A stretch of 48,857 nt of DNA. Origin: Streptomyces pseudogriseolus. Its GTDB lineage: Bacteria > Actinomycetota > Actinomycetes > Streptomycetales > Streptomycetaceae. The notes beneath the pieces are model-generated. The model saw only the letters and a list, made by a program, of their open reading frames with translations. It had not been told where the DNA came from and did not search any database. Location: positions 1 to 48,857 of the forward strand of contig MUNG01000135.1 of the NCBI GenBank assembly GCA_002154585.1, in the 5' to 3' direction. Positions 1 to 8,821 of this stretch are shown here, piece after piece. Both the position numbers and the translations under genes were made by a program. Position 1 is the first letter of the stretch, and each line of letters begins with the position of its first letter.

Positions 1-42
1 GGTGTGCACACCGACCGGACCATGGATCCCGGAGGCACACTC

Positions 43-1608
43 ATGGCACACCGTCTGCTGCCCGGCCGTCGCGCCCTGCTGAAGGGCACGCTCGCCGCCT
101 CGGCGGGGCTGGCCCTGCCCGCGTTCACCCGGTCGGGGCGGCCCTCGGCCGAGTGGGGCGTCCAGGCGGGGGACGTCACCCGTGACTCCGCGCTGGTGTG
201 GGTGCGGTCGGACCGGCCGGCGCGGATGATCGTCGAGACGTCGGCCACGGAGTCGTTCCGCAACACCCGGCGGCTGCACGGCCCGTTGATCGGCCCCGGC
301 ACCGACCTCACCGGCACCGCCCGCCTGCACGGGCTGCCGCCGGGCCAGCAGATCCACTACCGGGTGCTGCTCACCGACCCCGACGACCCGCGCCGTACGA
401 GCGCCCCGGTCGCCGGCACCTTCCGTACCGTGCCGGACCGGCGCCGGGACGGAATGCGGTTCGTGTGGTCGGGCGACCTGGCGGGGCAGGGCTGGGGCAT
501 CAACCCGGCGTTCGGCGGTTACCGCATCTTCGACGCGATGGCCCGGCTCGACCCGGACTTCTTCCTGTTCAGCGGGGACACCATCTACGCCGACGGGCCC
601 ATCGCGGCGACCGCCGAACTGCCCGACGGCAGCCTCTGGCGGAACATCACCACCGAGGAGAAGTCCAAGGTCGCGGAAACCCTCGCCGAGTTCCGCGGCG
701 CCTTCCGCTACAACCTCCTCGACGAGCACCTGCGCCGGTTCAACGCCCGGGTCCCGTCCGTCGTCCAGTGGGACGACCACGAGGTGCGCAACAACTGGTA
801 CCCGGGTCAGCGGATCGCGGACACCGACACCCGGTACACGGAGAAGAGCGTCGACGTGCTGGCGGCCCGCGCCCGGCGGGCGTTCGGTGAGTACTTCCCC
901 GTGTCGACGCCCCGGGCCGGCGCCCGGGAGGGGCGCGTCCACCGGGTGGTGCGGCAGGGCCCGCTGCTCGACGTGTTCGTGCTGGACATGCGGACGTACC
1001 GGAACGCCAACTCGCCCGGCGACCAGGCCGTCGACCCGCAGGGCATCCTGGGCCGGGAGCAACTGGACTGGCTGAAGCGGGAGCTGGCGCGGTCGCGTGC
1101 GGTGTGGAAGGTGATCGCCGCGGACATGCCGATCGGGCTGATCGTGCCCGACACCACCGAGGGCCGGCCGCACGTCGAGGCGGTGGCGCAGGGCGATCCG
1201 GGGGCTCCGCTGGGGCGCGAACTCCAGATCGCGGAGCTGCTGCGGTTCGTCAAGCACCGGAGGATCACCGGGACGGTGTGGCTGACGGCCGACGTGCACC
1301 ACACCTCGGCGCAGCACTACCAGCCCTCGCGGGCCGCGTTCGGCGATTTCGAGCCGTTCTGGGAGTTCGTTTCCGGGCCGCTCAACGCGGGCGCGTTCCC
1401 GGCGTCGGAGCTGGACGCGACGTTCGGTCCGGAGCGGGTGTGGGTGAAGGCGCCCACCGCCTCCAACGTCTCCCCCGCGGGCGGCTACCAGTTCTTCGGC
1501 GAGGTGGACATCGACGGCGGCAGCGGCGAACTGACCGTACGGCTGCGGGAGATGGACGGCTCGGTGCTGTTCACGAAGACACTTCAGCCGGGCCTTGTCG
1601 GTCAGTGA
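43..1608 (+). CDS. PhoD-like alkaline phosphatase/phosphodiesterase, Tat-exported
   Basis: A 521-aa secreted metallophosphoesterase of the PhoD family, expected to hydrolyse phosphate esters outside the cell using Ca/Fe. The N-terminus has a twin-arginine signal (RRALLKG, residues 9-15) followed by an Ala/Leu-rich segment. An immunoglobulin-like N-terminal domain leads into the catalytic domain, with SGDTIYADG near 177, WDDHE at 243-247 and ADVHH near 416-420 as metal/phosphate motifs. I chose the ATG at 43 over the GTG at 4 because GGAGG at 30-34 is correctly spaced and the Tat signal then starts normally. No Pho box is evident because the upstream region is cut off. Family assignment is firm; the substrate is unknown. 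Confidence 0.88.
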   Translation: MAHRLLPGRRALLKGTLAASAGLALPAFTRSGRPSAEWGVQAGDVTRDSALVWVRSDRPARMIVETSATESFRNTRRLHGPLIGPGTDLTGTARLHGLPPGQQIHYRVLLTDPDDPRRTSAPVAGTFRTVPDRRRDGMRFVWSGDLAGQGWGINPAFGGYRIFDAMARLDPDFFLFSGDTIYADGPIAATAELPDGSLWRNITTEEKSKVAETLAEFRGAFRYNLLDEHLRRFNARVPSVVQWDDHEVRNNWYPGQRIADTDTRYTEKSVDVLAARARRAFGEYFPVSTPRAGAREGRVHRVVRQGPLLDVFVLDMRTYRNANSPGDQAVDPQGILGREQLDWLKRELARSRAVWKVIAADMPIGLIVPDTTEGRPHVEAVAQGDPGAPLGRELQIAELLRFVKHRRITGTVWLTADVHHTSAQHYQPSRAAFGDFEPFWEFVSGPLNAGAFPASELDATFGPERVWVKAPTASNVSPAGGYQFFGEVDIDGGSGELTVRLREMDGSVLFTKTLQPGLVGQ

Positions 1609-1655
1609 CGCAGCATTCCGGACAGAAGCGGGCTTTACTCGTCAGTCACAGTACG

Positions 1656-1669
1656 TTCGTGATCACGAA
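1656..1669. promoter_or_regulatory. Perfect 14-bp palindrome upstream of the ACT-GNAT gene
   Basis: TTCGTGATCACGAA is a perfect palindrome 25 bases ahead of the next start codon, in an unusually A/T-rich patch for this genome. This fits a dimeric repressor operator. The regulator is unknown. Confidence 0.4.
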
Positions 1670-1693
1670 ACACGATTCCTTCACAGTGACTGT

Positions 1694-2962
1694 ATGAGTC
1701 GAGACATGTCTGACGTGACGAACGACCGTGACGCAGGGCGCACGCCCCGCCGCTGGAACCCGCTGGCCCGTGCCGCGCGCTGCGGGGAGACGCTCCACGC
1801 ATGGCGCACACGCCGCCACGGCCACGCGCCGCCTGCGCACGATACCGGCGGCGCTCCGCCGCCGTCCGAGCCGGCCGCGGTCGAGAGCGTGCTGTGGCGG
1901 ATGCGGACGACGGTGCGGGACGAGCCGGGCGCGCTGGCCGCCCTGTGCACGGCGCTGGCAGAGCGGCGGGTCGACATCCTGAACCTCCAGACCCACCCGC
2001 TGGGCGCGCACACCGTCGACGAGTTCCTGCTGCGCGTGCCGGCGGGTACGGACCTCGCCGGGGCGGTGGCGGCCGGCGGGGGCACGGACACCTGGGCCGA
2101 GCGGGCCGACGCCCACGACCTGGTGGACGGCCCGACCCGGATGCTGGGGCTGGCCGCCCGCGCGGCGACGGACGCGGCCGAACTGCCGCTGGTGCTGCGC
2201 CAGTTGCTGGGGCGCTGCACGATCCGCTCGCACCCCGCCGCGGTGATCGGCGGCGGGGACGCCGTGCCGCCGGCGGGCGTGCTGGAGGACACCGTCATCC
2301 GGCTGCCCGACCCGGAGGGCGGTGTCCTCACGGTGGAGCGGCCGTACCTGCCGTTCACGCCCACGGAGTTCGCCCGCGCCCGGGCGCTGGTGGAGCTGGA
2401 CGCCCGGCTCGGTCCGCGGATGCCGCGCGGCCGGGACGTGCTGACGCTGCCCGAGGGCCGTCGCGTCTCCGTGCGCCGCGCGGACACCGCCGACCTGGAC
2501 GCCGCGCGGGCGATGCACGAGCGGTGCTCCGCGGAGACGCTGCGCCGCCGGTACCACGGGCCGGTCGGTGACGCGACCCGCTATCTCGACCACCTGCTCA
2601 GCCCGCGCTTCGGCCGCACGCTCGCCGCGCAGACCGCGTCGGGCGACATCGTCGCCCTCGGCCATCTGCTGTGGGACGGCGACGAGACCGAGGTGGCGCT
2701 GATCGTCGAGGACACGTGGCAGCGGCGCGGCATCGGCGCGGAACTGCTGTCCCGGCTGGTGGACATGGCCGTCGAGGCGGGGTGCGCCCATGTGTACGCC
2801 GTGACGCAGGCGTCCAACACGGGCATGGTCGCCGCGATGCGCGGCCTGGGCCTCCCCCTCGACTACCAGGTCGAGGAGGGCACCCTGGTCGTCACCGCCC
2901 GCCTGACGCCCGTCCCCTCCCACAGCGCACCGGAAGCGGGCGAGAGGGTCGCCCGCCACTGA
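1694..2962 (+). CDS. ACT-domain GNAT-family N-acetyltransferase
   Basis: About 422 aa. After a basic, low-complexity N-terminus comes an ACT-like domain (around residues 68-140, with VRDEPGALAALCTALAERR, the classic ACT first strand/helix). A C-terminal GNAT domain starts near 258 (VSVRRADTADLDAAR) and carries the acetyl-CoA loop WQRRGIGAELL at about 342. Such fusions suggest an acetyltransferase under amino-acid or small-ligand control; the acceptor is not predictable. The start is uncertain: ATG 1694 and ATG 1706 are both possible without a strong ribosome site, and an internal ATG lies right at the ACT domain. A strong hairpin follows the stop. Confidence 0.75.
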   Translation: MSRDMSDVTNDRDAGRTPRRWNPLARAARCGETLHAWRTRRHGHAPPAHDTGGAPPPSEPAAVESVLWRMRTTVRDEPGALAALCTALAERRVDILNLQTHPLGAHTVDEFLLRVPAGTDLAGAVAAGGGTDTWAERADAHDLVDGPTRMLGLAARAATDAAELPLVLRQLLGRCTIRSHPAAVIGGGDAVPPAGVLEDTVIRLPDPEGGVLTVERPYLPFTPTEFARARALVELDARLGPRMPRGRDVLTLPEGRRVSVRRADTADLDAARAMHERCSAETLRRRYHGPVGDATRYLDHLLSPRFGRTLAAQTASGDIVALGHLLWDGDETEVALIVEDTWQRRGIGAELLSRLVDMAVEAGCAHVYAVTQASNTGMVAAMRGLGLPLDYQVEEGTLVVTARLTPVPSHSAPEAGERVARH

Positions 2963-2977
2963 CCGGCACGGGAAACC

Positions 2978-3004
2978 GGCCCGGCACGCACCGCGTGCCG
3001 GGCC
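2978..3004 (+). terminator. Strong hairpin terminator after the ACT-GNAT gene
   Basis: GGCCCGGCACGC (2978-2989) pairs perfectly with GCGTGCCGGGCC (2993-3004) around a 3-nt loop. It lies 16 nt after the stop codon and has no T-tract, as is common in Streptomyces. Confidence 0.75.
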
Positions 3005-3051
3005 GTCCCCCGTCTCGGGCCGCCGGCCCGTCGACTGCCCCCGCGTGCACG

Positions 3052-3266
3052 GACACCGGCCGTGAGCCGGTGTCGCCCCGCAGCGGCTCAGGCGCCCGAC
3101 GGGAGCCGACGTTCCCGGGCGGACCCGCAAGCGTTGGATCCCGGCCTGCCGGGCACCTCTGACCCCGGCGGGCCATCGGCCCCGTTCCCGCGTGTGCCGG
3201 GGCGCCCCCGTCCCCCGTGCACGAGGGCGGCCCCCACGTCCCTCGTCCAAGGGCGCCCCGGGGCAC
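3052..3266. terminator. Stacked hairpins between convergent genes
   Basis: The 333-bp gap between the convergent genes holds no ORF I support, only structure. There is a 9-bp stem at 3052-3060/3066-3074. A nested structure has outer arms 3194-3207 and 3251-3266 (14 pairs with a 2-nt bulge) and an inner ACGAGGG/CCCTCGT stem at 3221-3227/3240-3246. The nested one lies 30 nt beyond the stop of the minus-strand lyase and probably terminates it. Confidence 0.55.
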
Positions 3267-3295
3267 CGAAGTCGCCGCCCTCGCGGCGGCGTCCC

Positions 3296-4486
3296 TCAGC
3301 CCCGCGCCGCCGCTGCCTCCGTGCGGGCGGGCCGGCGGGCCGGTGTGCCCAGGGCCTGGTCCAGGTCGGTCCACAGGTCCTCGACGTCCTCCAGGCCGGC
3401 CGAGAGCCGGAGCAGGCGGTCGGAGACGCCCGCGTCCCTGCGGTCGTCGGCGTCGACGATGCGGTGACTGATGGACGCCGGGTGCTGGATGAGGGAGTCC
3501 ACGCTGCCGAGGCTGACCGCCGGGGTGATGAGGCGGACGCCGGCGATCACCGCGTGCGGGTCGCCGTGGACCTCGAAGGCGACCATCGCGCCGCCGATGC
3601 TCGGGTAGTGCACCCGGGACACGCGCGGGTCCGCGGCGAGGCGGGCCGCGAGGTCGGCCGCGTTCGCGGACGCCGCCCGTACCCGGACCGGCAGCGTCGA
3701 CAGGCCGCGCAGCAGCAGGTAGCCGGCCAGCGGGTGCAGCACCCCGCCGGTGGCGAACCGCACCTGCCGCAGCCTCCCGGCGAACTCCTCGTCGCAGGCG
3801 ACCACGCCCGCCAGCACGTCGCCGTGCCCGCCGAGGTACTTGGTGGCGCTGTGCAGCACCAGCCGCGCCCCCTGCTCGGCCGGACGCTGGAGGACCGGCG
3901 TGGCGAAGGTGTTGTCGACGAGCAGCGGCACGGAGCCGCAGGCGTGGGCGACGGCCCGCAGGTCGATCTCGGCCAGCGTGGGGTTGGCGGGCGACTCCAC
4001 CAGCACCAGACCGGTGTCGGGGCGCAGCGCGTCGGCGACCCCGGCCGGGTCGGTCCAGGTGACCTCGGAGCCGAGCAGCCCGGCGGTCAGCAGATGGTCG
4101 CTGCACCCGTACAGCGGGCGCACCGCGACGACGTGCCGCAGTCCCATCGATCCGCGGACCAGCAGGACGGCGCTGAGGGCGGCCATGCCGCTGGCGAAGG
4201 CGACGGCCGACTCGGTGCCCTCCAGGCGGGCGAGGGCGGTCTCGAAGCGGGCGACGGTGGGGTTGCCGAGCCGTCCGTAGACGGGCGGGCCGTCGGGTTC
4301 GGCGCCGGTGGTGGCGAAGGCGTCGATGCGGGCGGCCTCGGCCCGGCTGTCGTAGGAGGGGTAGGTGGTGGACAGGTCGATCGGCGGGGCGTGCAGTCCG
4401 AGTCCGGCGAGGTCGTCCCGTCCGGCATGCACGGCCTCGGTGGCGAGTGCTCTGGTGGGGCGTCGCGTGTCCATGCCGTTGTCCAT
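3296..4486 (-). CDS. Cys/Met-metabolism PLP enzyme (methionine gamma-lyase / cystathionine gamma-lyase type)
   Basis: A 396-aa fold-type I PLP enzyme of the Cys/Met metabolism family. It shows YGRLGNPTVARFE (phosphate/substrate loop), the aromatic-stacking region VRPLYGCS, VESPANPTL and the Schiff-base lysine in SATKYLGGHGD at about K216. The family splits cystathionine, homocysteine or methionine, or synthesises cystathionine; sequence alone does not settle which. It is divergent from an Lrp/AsnC gene, a pairing in which the regulator often controls the enzyme in response to an amino acid. The start is ATG 4486; ATG 4474 is an alternative. The ribosome site is weak. Confidence 0.85.
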   Translation of the reverse strand: MDNGMDTRRPTRALATEAVHAGRDDLAGLGLHAPPIDLSTTYPSYDSRAEAARIDAFATTGAEPDGPPVYGRLGNPTVARFETALARLEGTESAVAFASGMAALSAVLLVRGSMGLRHVVAVRPLYGCSDHLLTAGLLGSEVTWTDPAGVADALRPDTGLVLVESPANPTLAEIDLRAVAHACGSVPLLVDNTFATPVLQRPAEQGARLVLHSATKYLGGHGDVLAGVVACDEEFAGRLRQVRFATGGVLHPLAGYLLLRGLSTLPVRVRAASANAADLAARLAADPRVSRVHYPSIGGAMVAFEVHGDPHAVIAGVRLITPAVSLGSVDSLIQHPASISHRIVDADDRRDAGVSDRLLRLSAGLEDVEDLWTDLDQALGTPARRPARTEAAAARG

Positions 4487-4509
4487 GGCGGAAAGGGTGA
4501 ACAACAGCC

Positions 4510-4540
4510 GGTTCTCTGGGGCCGGAACCCGTGCTACGTT
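4510..4540 (+). promoter_or_regulatory. Candidate leaderless promoter with inverted repeat, AsnC-type regulator
   Basis: TTCTCT (4512-4517), a 17-nt spacer and TACGTT (4535-4540) resemble a vegetative promoter. The hexamer ends 6 nt before the ATG, implying a leaderless mRNA. GGTTC (4510-4514) and GAACC (4525-4529) form an inverted repeat across the -35 region that could be the regulator's own operator. Confidence 0.4.
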
Positions 4541-4546
4541 CGCCCG

Positions 4547-5038
4547 ATGGCCGAATCTGTCGTACTGGATCCGGTGGACCTCCACCTGCTGCGGCTGTTG
4601 CAGAACGACGCCCGGACCACGTACCGGGACCTCGCCGCGCAGGTCGGGGTCGCGCCGTCGACCTGCCTGGACCGGGTGACCCGGCTGCGCCGGTCCGGCG
4701 TGATCCTCGGGCACCGGCTCCAGCTGGACCCGGCGAAGCTCGGCCGGGGTCTCCAGGCGCTGCTGTCCGTGCAGGTGAGACCGCACCGGCGGGAGCTGGT
4801 GGGGCCGTTCGTGGAGCGCATCCGGGCGCTGCCGGAGTCGCTGACGGTGTTCCACCTGACCGGCCCGGACGACTACCTGGTGCATGTCGCGGTCGCGGAC
4901 ATGGCGGATCTGCAGCGGCTGGTGCTGGACGAGTTCACCGCCCGTCGGGAGGTGGCGCGGGTGGAGACGCGGCTGATCTTCCAGCAGTGGGACTGCGGTC
5001 CGGTCATGCCGCCTTCGCCCTCGGCTCAATCCGCGTGA
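4547..5038 (+). CDS. Lrp/AsnC-family transcriptional regulator
   Basis: 163 aa. N-terminal winged HTH (LDPVDLHLLRLLQNDARTTY, then APSTCLDRVTRLRRSGVI) followed by a RAM/ACT-like ligand domain (VQVRPHRRELVGPF to VETRLIF). These proteins form octamers and respond to amino acids. It is divergent from the PLP lyase, which it probably regulates along with itself. No ribosome site precedes ATG 4547, and a -10-like element sits 6 nt upstream, so leaderless translation is likely. The effector (methionine or another amino acid) is inferred from context only. Confidence 0.9.
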   Translation: MAESVVLDPVDLHLLRLLQNDARTTYRDLAAQVGVAPSTCLDRVTRLRRSGVILGHRLQLDPAKLGRGLQALLSVQVRPHRRELVGPFVERIRALPESLTVFHLTGPDDYLVHVAVADMADLQRLVLDEFTARREVARVETRLIFQQWDCGPVMPPSPSAQSA

Positions 5039-5070
5039 CGTGCGGCGGACGTCGTACCAGGATGGTCCGC

Positions 5071-6759
5071 ATGTCACCAACCAACAGCGCGCTTCCCCGT
5101 CAGGTCGCCGACGCCTACGTCGACGAGCTCATCGCCCTCGATCCGATCACCGGGACGTACCTCGGCGTCAAGGAGAGTTCCTCCCGGCTGCCCGATCTCT
5201 CGCCGGCCGGTCAGGAGGCGGTCGCCGAACTGCTGCGGGCGACCCTCGCGCGGCTCGACGAGGCCGAGCGCCTGCCCGGCGCGGACAGCGACGCGGAGCG
5301 CCGCTGCGCCCGGCTGCTGCGGGAGCGGCTGACGGCCGAACTGGCCGTGCACGAGGCCGACGAGCACCTGCGCGCGGTCGGCAACCTGGGCACGATCGCG
5401 CACGCGGTGCGCGAGGTGTTCACGGTGACCCCGGCTCAGACCGAGGAGGACTGGCGGGCGATCGCCCAGCGGCTGCGCGCGGTCCCGGCCGCGCTGGCCG
5501 GGCACCGGGAGTCGCTGGCGCTGGGCCTGGAGCGCAAGCTGTACGCGGCGCCGCGCCCCACTCGGACGTTCGTCGGGCAGCTCGACGAGTGGGTGGACAC
5601 CGGCGAGGGCCGCGGCTGGTTCGAGGACTTCGCCGCCGACGGCCCGGACGCGCTGCGCGCCGAACTGGACGAGGCCGCCCGCGCGGCGACCGCGGCGGTG
5701 GCGGAGCTGCGGGACTGGCTGCGGGACGTGTACGCCCCGGCGGTCGCGGACGCGCCGAACACGGTGGGCCGGGAGCGCTACGCCCGCTGGTCGCGCTACT
5801 ACAACGGCACCGACCTGGACCTGGACGAGGCCTACGCGTACGGCTGGTCGGAGTACTTCCGGCTGCTGGGCGAGATGAAGAAGGAGGCCGAGAAGATCCT
5901 GCCGGGGGCGGAGACCCCGTGGGTGGCGCTGGCCCACCTCGACGAGCACGGCCGGCACATCGAGGGCGTGGACGAGGTCCGCGACTGGCTCCAGGGCCTG
6001 ATGGACCAGGCGATCGACCGGCTCGACGGCACGCACTTCGACCTGGCCGAGCGGGTGCGGAAGGTGGAGTCGCGGATCGCCCCGGCGGGCAGCGCGGCGG
6101 CGCCGTACTACACGCAGCCGTCGGAGGACTTCTCGCGGCCGGGCTGCACCTGGCTGCCCACGATGGGGCTGACCCGTTTCCCGGTGTACGACCTGGTGTC
6201 CACCTGGTACCACGAGGGCGTCCCCGGCCACCATCTCCAGCTGGCGCAGTGGGTGCACGTGGCGGAGAACCTCTCCCGGTACCAGGCCACCGTCGGCATG
6301 GTCAGCGCCAACTGCGAGGGCTGGGCGCTGTACGCGGAGCGGCTGATGGACGAGCTGGGCTTCCTGACGGACGCGGAGGAGCGGCTCGGGTACCTGGACG
6401 CGCAGATGATGCGGGCGACCCGGGTCATCGTCGACATCGGCATGCACCTGGAGCTGGAGATCCCCGCGGACTCGCCGTTCCACCCGGGCGAGCGGTGGAC
6501 GCCGGAGCTGGCGCAGGAGTTCTTCGGCGCGCACAGCAGCCGCCCGGCGGACTTCGTGGAGAGCGAGCTGACCCGCTATCTGACGATCCCGGGCCAGGCC
6601 ATCGGCTACAAGCTCGGCGAGCGCGCCTGGCTGCTGGGCCGGGAGAAGGCCCGCGAGCGGCACGGCGACGCCTTCGACCTCAAGGCGTGGCACATGGCGG
6701 CGCTGTCCCAGGGGTCGCTGGGCCTGGACGACCTGGTGGACGAACTGGCGGCGCTGTAA
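5071..6759 (+). CDS. DUF885 family zincin-like protein
   Basis: 562 aa, the usual length for DUF885 proteins. The HExxxGHH signature (HEGVPGHH at about 381-388, preceded by STWY) and the downstream glutamate-containing EGWALYAE segment match the metallopeptidase-like gluzincin arrangement. There is no signal peptide, so it should be cytoplasmic. The start at ATG 5071 is chosen for AGGA at 5059-5062; ATG 5062 is the alternative. The enzymatic substrate is not established for most family members. It runs toward a convergent SDR gene with only 27 nt between, and GC-rich repeats there may terminate both. Confidence 0.85.
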   Translation: MSPTNSALPRQVADAYVDELIALDPITGTYLGVKESSSRLPDLSPAGQEAVAELLRATLARLDEAERLPGADSDAERRCARLLRERLTAELAVHEADEHLRAVGNLGTIAHAVREVFTVTPAQTEEDWRAIAQRLRAVPAALAGHRESLALGLERKLYAAPRPTRTFVGQLDEWVDTGEGRGWFEDFAADGPDALRAELDEAARAATAAVAELRDWLRDVYAPAVADAPNTVGRERYARWSRYYNGTDLDLDEAYAYGWSEYFRLLGEMKKEAEKILPGAETPWVALAHLDEHGRHIEGVDEVRDWLQGLMDQAIDRLDGTHFDLAERVRKVESRIAPAGSAAAPYYTQPSEDFSRPGCTWLPTMGLTRFPVYDLVSTWYHEGVPGHHLQLAQWVHVAENLSRYQATVGMVSANCEGWALYAERLMDELGFLTDAEERLGYLDAQMMRATRVIVDIGMHLELEIPADSPFHPGERWTPELAQEFFGAHSSRPADFVESELTRYLTIPGQAIGYKLGERAWLLGREKARERHGDAFDLKAWHMAALSQGSLGLDDLVDELAAL

Positions 6760-6786
6760 GCCGGTTCCGGGCGTTCCGGCGCCGGT

Positions 6787-7641
6787 TCAGCGCCGGAAGC
6801 CGCCCTCGGAGTCGATGACCTGGCCGGTGATCCAGCCCGCCTCGTCGGTGGCCAGCCACGCGAGGAGGCGGGCCGGGTCGTCGGGCATGCCCCAGCGCCC
6901 GGCGGGGAAGCGCGCGGCGATCGCGTCGTAGATCTCGCCGGTCAGGTAGTCGGTGTCAACGGGGCCGGGGTTGACGGTGTTCACGGTGACGGCGTGCTCG
7001 GCGAGCGCGGTCGCCAGGGAGCGGGTGACCGAGGCCAGGGCGCCCTTCTGGAGGGCGTAGGCGATCTCGCCGGGCATGCCGCCCGCGATGTCCTGCCCGG
7101 ACGTCATCATCAGCACGCGGCCGCCCGGGGTGCCCGGCGGGAGCGCGGCGCGGTGCCGGGCGTGGGCCTGGACGAGCAGCAGCACGGAGCGGGCGTCGAC
7201 GGCCCAGTGCGCGTCGAGCATGGCGGCGTCGACGGTGTCGAGGTCGCCGTCGGAGCCGCTGAGGGCGTGGTTGGCGACGAGGATGTCGAGACGCCCGCCG
7301 AGCGCGTCGACGGCGCGGGCGTGCAGGGCGGCCGGTTCCGCGGGGTCGGCGAGGTCGCCGGGTCCGGCGAGGACGCGCGCGCCGGGGTCGGCGAGCGCCT
7401 CGCGCACGGAGGCGGTGACGTCCTCGGTCCGGTCGGCGCCCCAGGGCATGGCGGCGTCGTGCGGCACATGGTGGTGCAGGTAGACGCTCGCGCCGTACGC
7501 GGCGAGCCTGCGGGCCACGGCGTGTCCGATGCCGCCGCGCCGGCTCGCCCCGGTCACCAGGGCGGTACGGCCACGCAGCGGCAGGGGGTCACGGCGCAGG
7601 TCCTCGGGCGGGGGCGGGGGAAGCTTCGGCATGATCCCCAT
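6787..7641 (-). CDS. SDR-family oxidoreductase
   Basis: About 284 aa. Rossmann cofactor motif TGASRRGGIGHAVARRL near residue 33, NNAG-equivalent VANHAL, catalytic Ser in MMTSG and YxxxK as YALQK, and NPGPVDTDY after it: a classical SDR with NAD(P)H preference unknown. A Pro-rich N-terminal extension (PKLPPPPPEDLRRDPLPLRGR) precedes the core. Starts at 7641 or 7632 are both possible. No operon partner: convergent with the DUF885 gene and separated from the next minus-strand gene by about 50 nt. The substrate cannot be predicted. Confidence 0.82.
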   Translation of the reverse strand: MGIMPKLPPPPPEDLRRDPLPLRGRTALVTGASRRGGIGHAVARRLAAYGASVYLHHHVPHDAAMPWGADRTEDVTASVREALADPGARVLAGPGDLADPAEPAALHARAVDALGGRLDILVANHALSGSDGDLDTVDAAMLDAHWAVDARSVLLLVQAHARHRAALPPGTPGGRVLMMTSGQDIAGGMPGEIAYALQKGALASVTRSLATALAEHAVTVNTVNPGPVDTDYLTGEIYDAIAARFPAGRWGMPDDPARLLAWLATDEAGWITGQVIDSEGGFRR

Positions 7642-7692
7642 GATGGGCCGCGCTTCCGGCCCGGGCACGCGATTATGCGGCGCGCCCTCGCG

Positions 7693-8205
7693 TCAGGGCA
7701 GCGGCCGGAGGTGTACCAGGACCAGCCAGGTCTCCGGGCCGGGGCTGACCCGTGCGGCGCGCACGGTGTAGCGGCCGGGGCCGAGGCCGAGGCGGGTGTG
7801 GTCGGTGCCCTCGGCCTGCGTGCCGGGCCAGGCCGCGTCGAAGAGGACGACCGGGCCGGGCACCTTCCACTGCGTCTCCCGGTCCCACTGGGCGGTGGCG
7901 AGCGCGGCGGGGACGCTCGCCAGCAGGTCGTCCTCCGTGTGTCCGGCGACCCAGCGGACGAGGACGGAGTGCTCGGGGAGGTAGGCGGTCGCGGCCGGTT
8001 CGTCGCCCAGGACGAGGGCGGCGGCGTCACCGACCGGGAGCAGCCCGACGAGCCCGTCGACCTCGCACGCCCGGTCGTAGTCCGAGGCGAACTCCTCGCC
8101 GTCGGCCCCCGTCCAGAACGGCAGCACCGTCTCCGGCACCGCGACGAGCGGCCCGCCGCCCGACTCCACCCACTCGACCGTCCCCGGCTCCGCGCATCGC
8201 TCCAT
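7693..8205 (-). CDS. Imm21-like immunity family protein
   Basis: 170 aa, with no signal peptide or membrane segment. The N-terminal block VEWVESGGGPLVAVPE, the middle block DYDRACEVDGLVGLLPVGDAAALVLGDEPA (too long to be chance) and the C-terminal GRYTVRAARV strand match what I remember of the Imm21 family, predicted immunity proteins of polymorphic toxin systems. No toxin gene, WXG100 or Rhs protein is adjacent, so it is an orphan, either borrowed immunity or a repurposed domain. The family name comes from pattern memory and needs a profile search. ATG 8205 has only a weak ribosome site. Confidence 0.55.
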   Translation of the reverse strand: MERCAEPGTVEWVESGGGPLVAVPETVLPFWTGADGEEFASDYDRACEVDGLVGLLPVGDAAALVLGDEPAATAYLPEHSVLVRWVAGHTEDDLLASVPAALATAQWDRETQWKVPGPVVLFDAAWPGTQAEGTDHTRLGLGPGRYTVRAARVSPGPETWLVLVHLRPLP

Positions 8206-8250
8206 GGCGGAGAAACCTATCGGCTCGACTCCCTTGCCGGGCGGGCGGGT

Positions 8251-8727
8251 TCAGCATCCGCAGGCGTCGGCGTCCACGACGGTGGTCAGCGGGTCGGCGG
8301 CCCGCCGCTCAGGGCCGCGCGAGGTCTCGTACACGTACCCCTCGCGCACCCAGTACTCGAATCCGCCGAGCATCTCCTTGACGCGGTACCCGAGTTCGGC
8401 GAAGGCGAGAGCGGCGCGCGCGGCCCCGTCGCAGCCGGGTCCCCAGCAGTACGTCACCACCGGCACGGCCGGGTCGAGGAGGTCCGCGGCCCGCTCGGCG
8501 ATCCGCGCGGTGGGCAGGTGCAGGGCGCCGGGCACATGGCCCTGGTCCCAGGCCCCTTCGGAGCGGGAGTCGAGCAGGACGAAGCCGGGGTCGCCGCCGG
8601 ACGCGAGCGCGGCGGCCACGTCGGAGACGTCGGTGTACAGGGCGAGGCTCGCGCGGAAGTGCGCCGCGGCCTCGGCCGGGGCGGCGGGGGCGACCCGCAG
8701 GACGGAAGGCACGGTGGTCGTCGTCAT
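8251..8727 (-). CDS. Rhodanese-like sulfurtransferase domain protein
   Basis: 158 aa with a single rhodanese domain. It has VLLDSRSEGAWDQGHVPGALHLP (CH2A-like aspartate and GHIPGA block) and the active-site loop VVTYCWGPGCDGA with the persulfide-forming cysteine. A Cys-rich end (DADACGC) is unusual and could bind metal or sulfur. It is divergent from an Lrp/AsnC gene, an arrangement suggesting sulfur amino-acid control. Role: transfer of sulfane sulfur to a thiol acceptor; partner unknown. Confidence 0.85.
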   Translation of the reverse strand: MTTTTVPSVLRVAPAAPAEAAAHFRASLALYTDVSDVAAALASGGDPGFVLLDSRSEGAWDQGHVPGALHLPTARIAERAADLLDPAVPVVTYCWGPGCDGAARAALAFAELGYRVKEMLGGFEYWVREGYVYETSRGPERRAADPLTTVVDADACGC

Positions 8728-8785
8728 GGCAGAGAAACTACGGGCGTGGACGGCCGGTCTGAAGGGACGAATCCCGGTGCGTGTC

Positions 8786-8815
8786 TTGCCTCGCCGGGGA
8801 TTCCCCTGCTACTTC
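8786..8815 (+). promoter_or_regulatory. Candidate leaderless promoter with palindrome, second AsnC regulator
   Basis: TTGCCT (8786-8791), 18 nt, TACTTC (8810-8815), then 6 nt to the ATG. A perfect GGGGATTCCCC palindrome (8796-8806) lies in the spacer, an ideal place for autorepression. Shared by the divergent rhodanese gene. Confidence 0.4.
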
Positions 8816-8821
8816 TCGGCG

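Noticed and set aside
1646-3250. 534-aa minus-strand ORF opposite the ACT-GNAT gene
   Set aside because: Low-complexity Arg/Gly/Val composition and antisense to a recognised domain protein.
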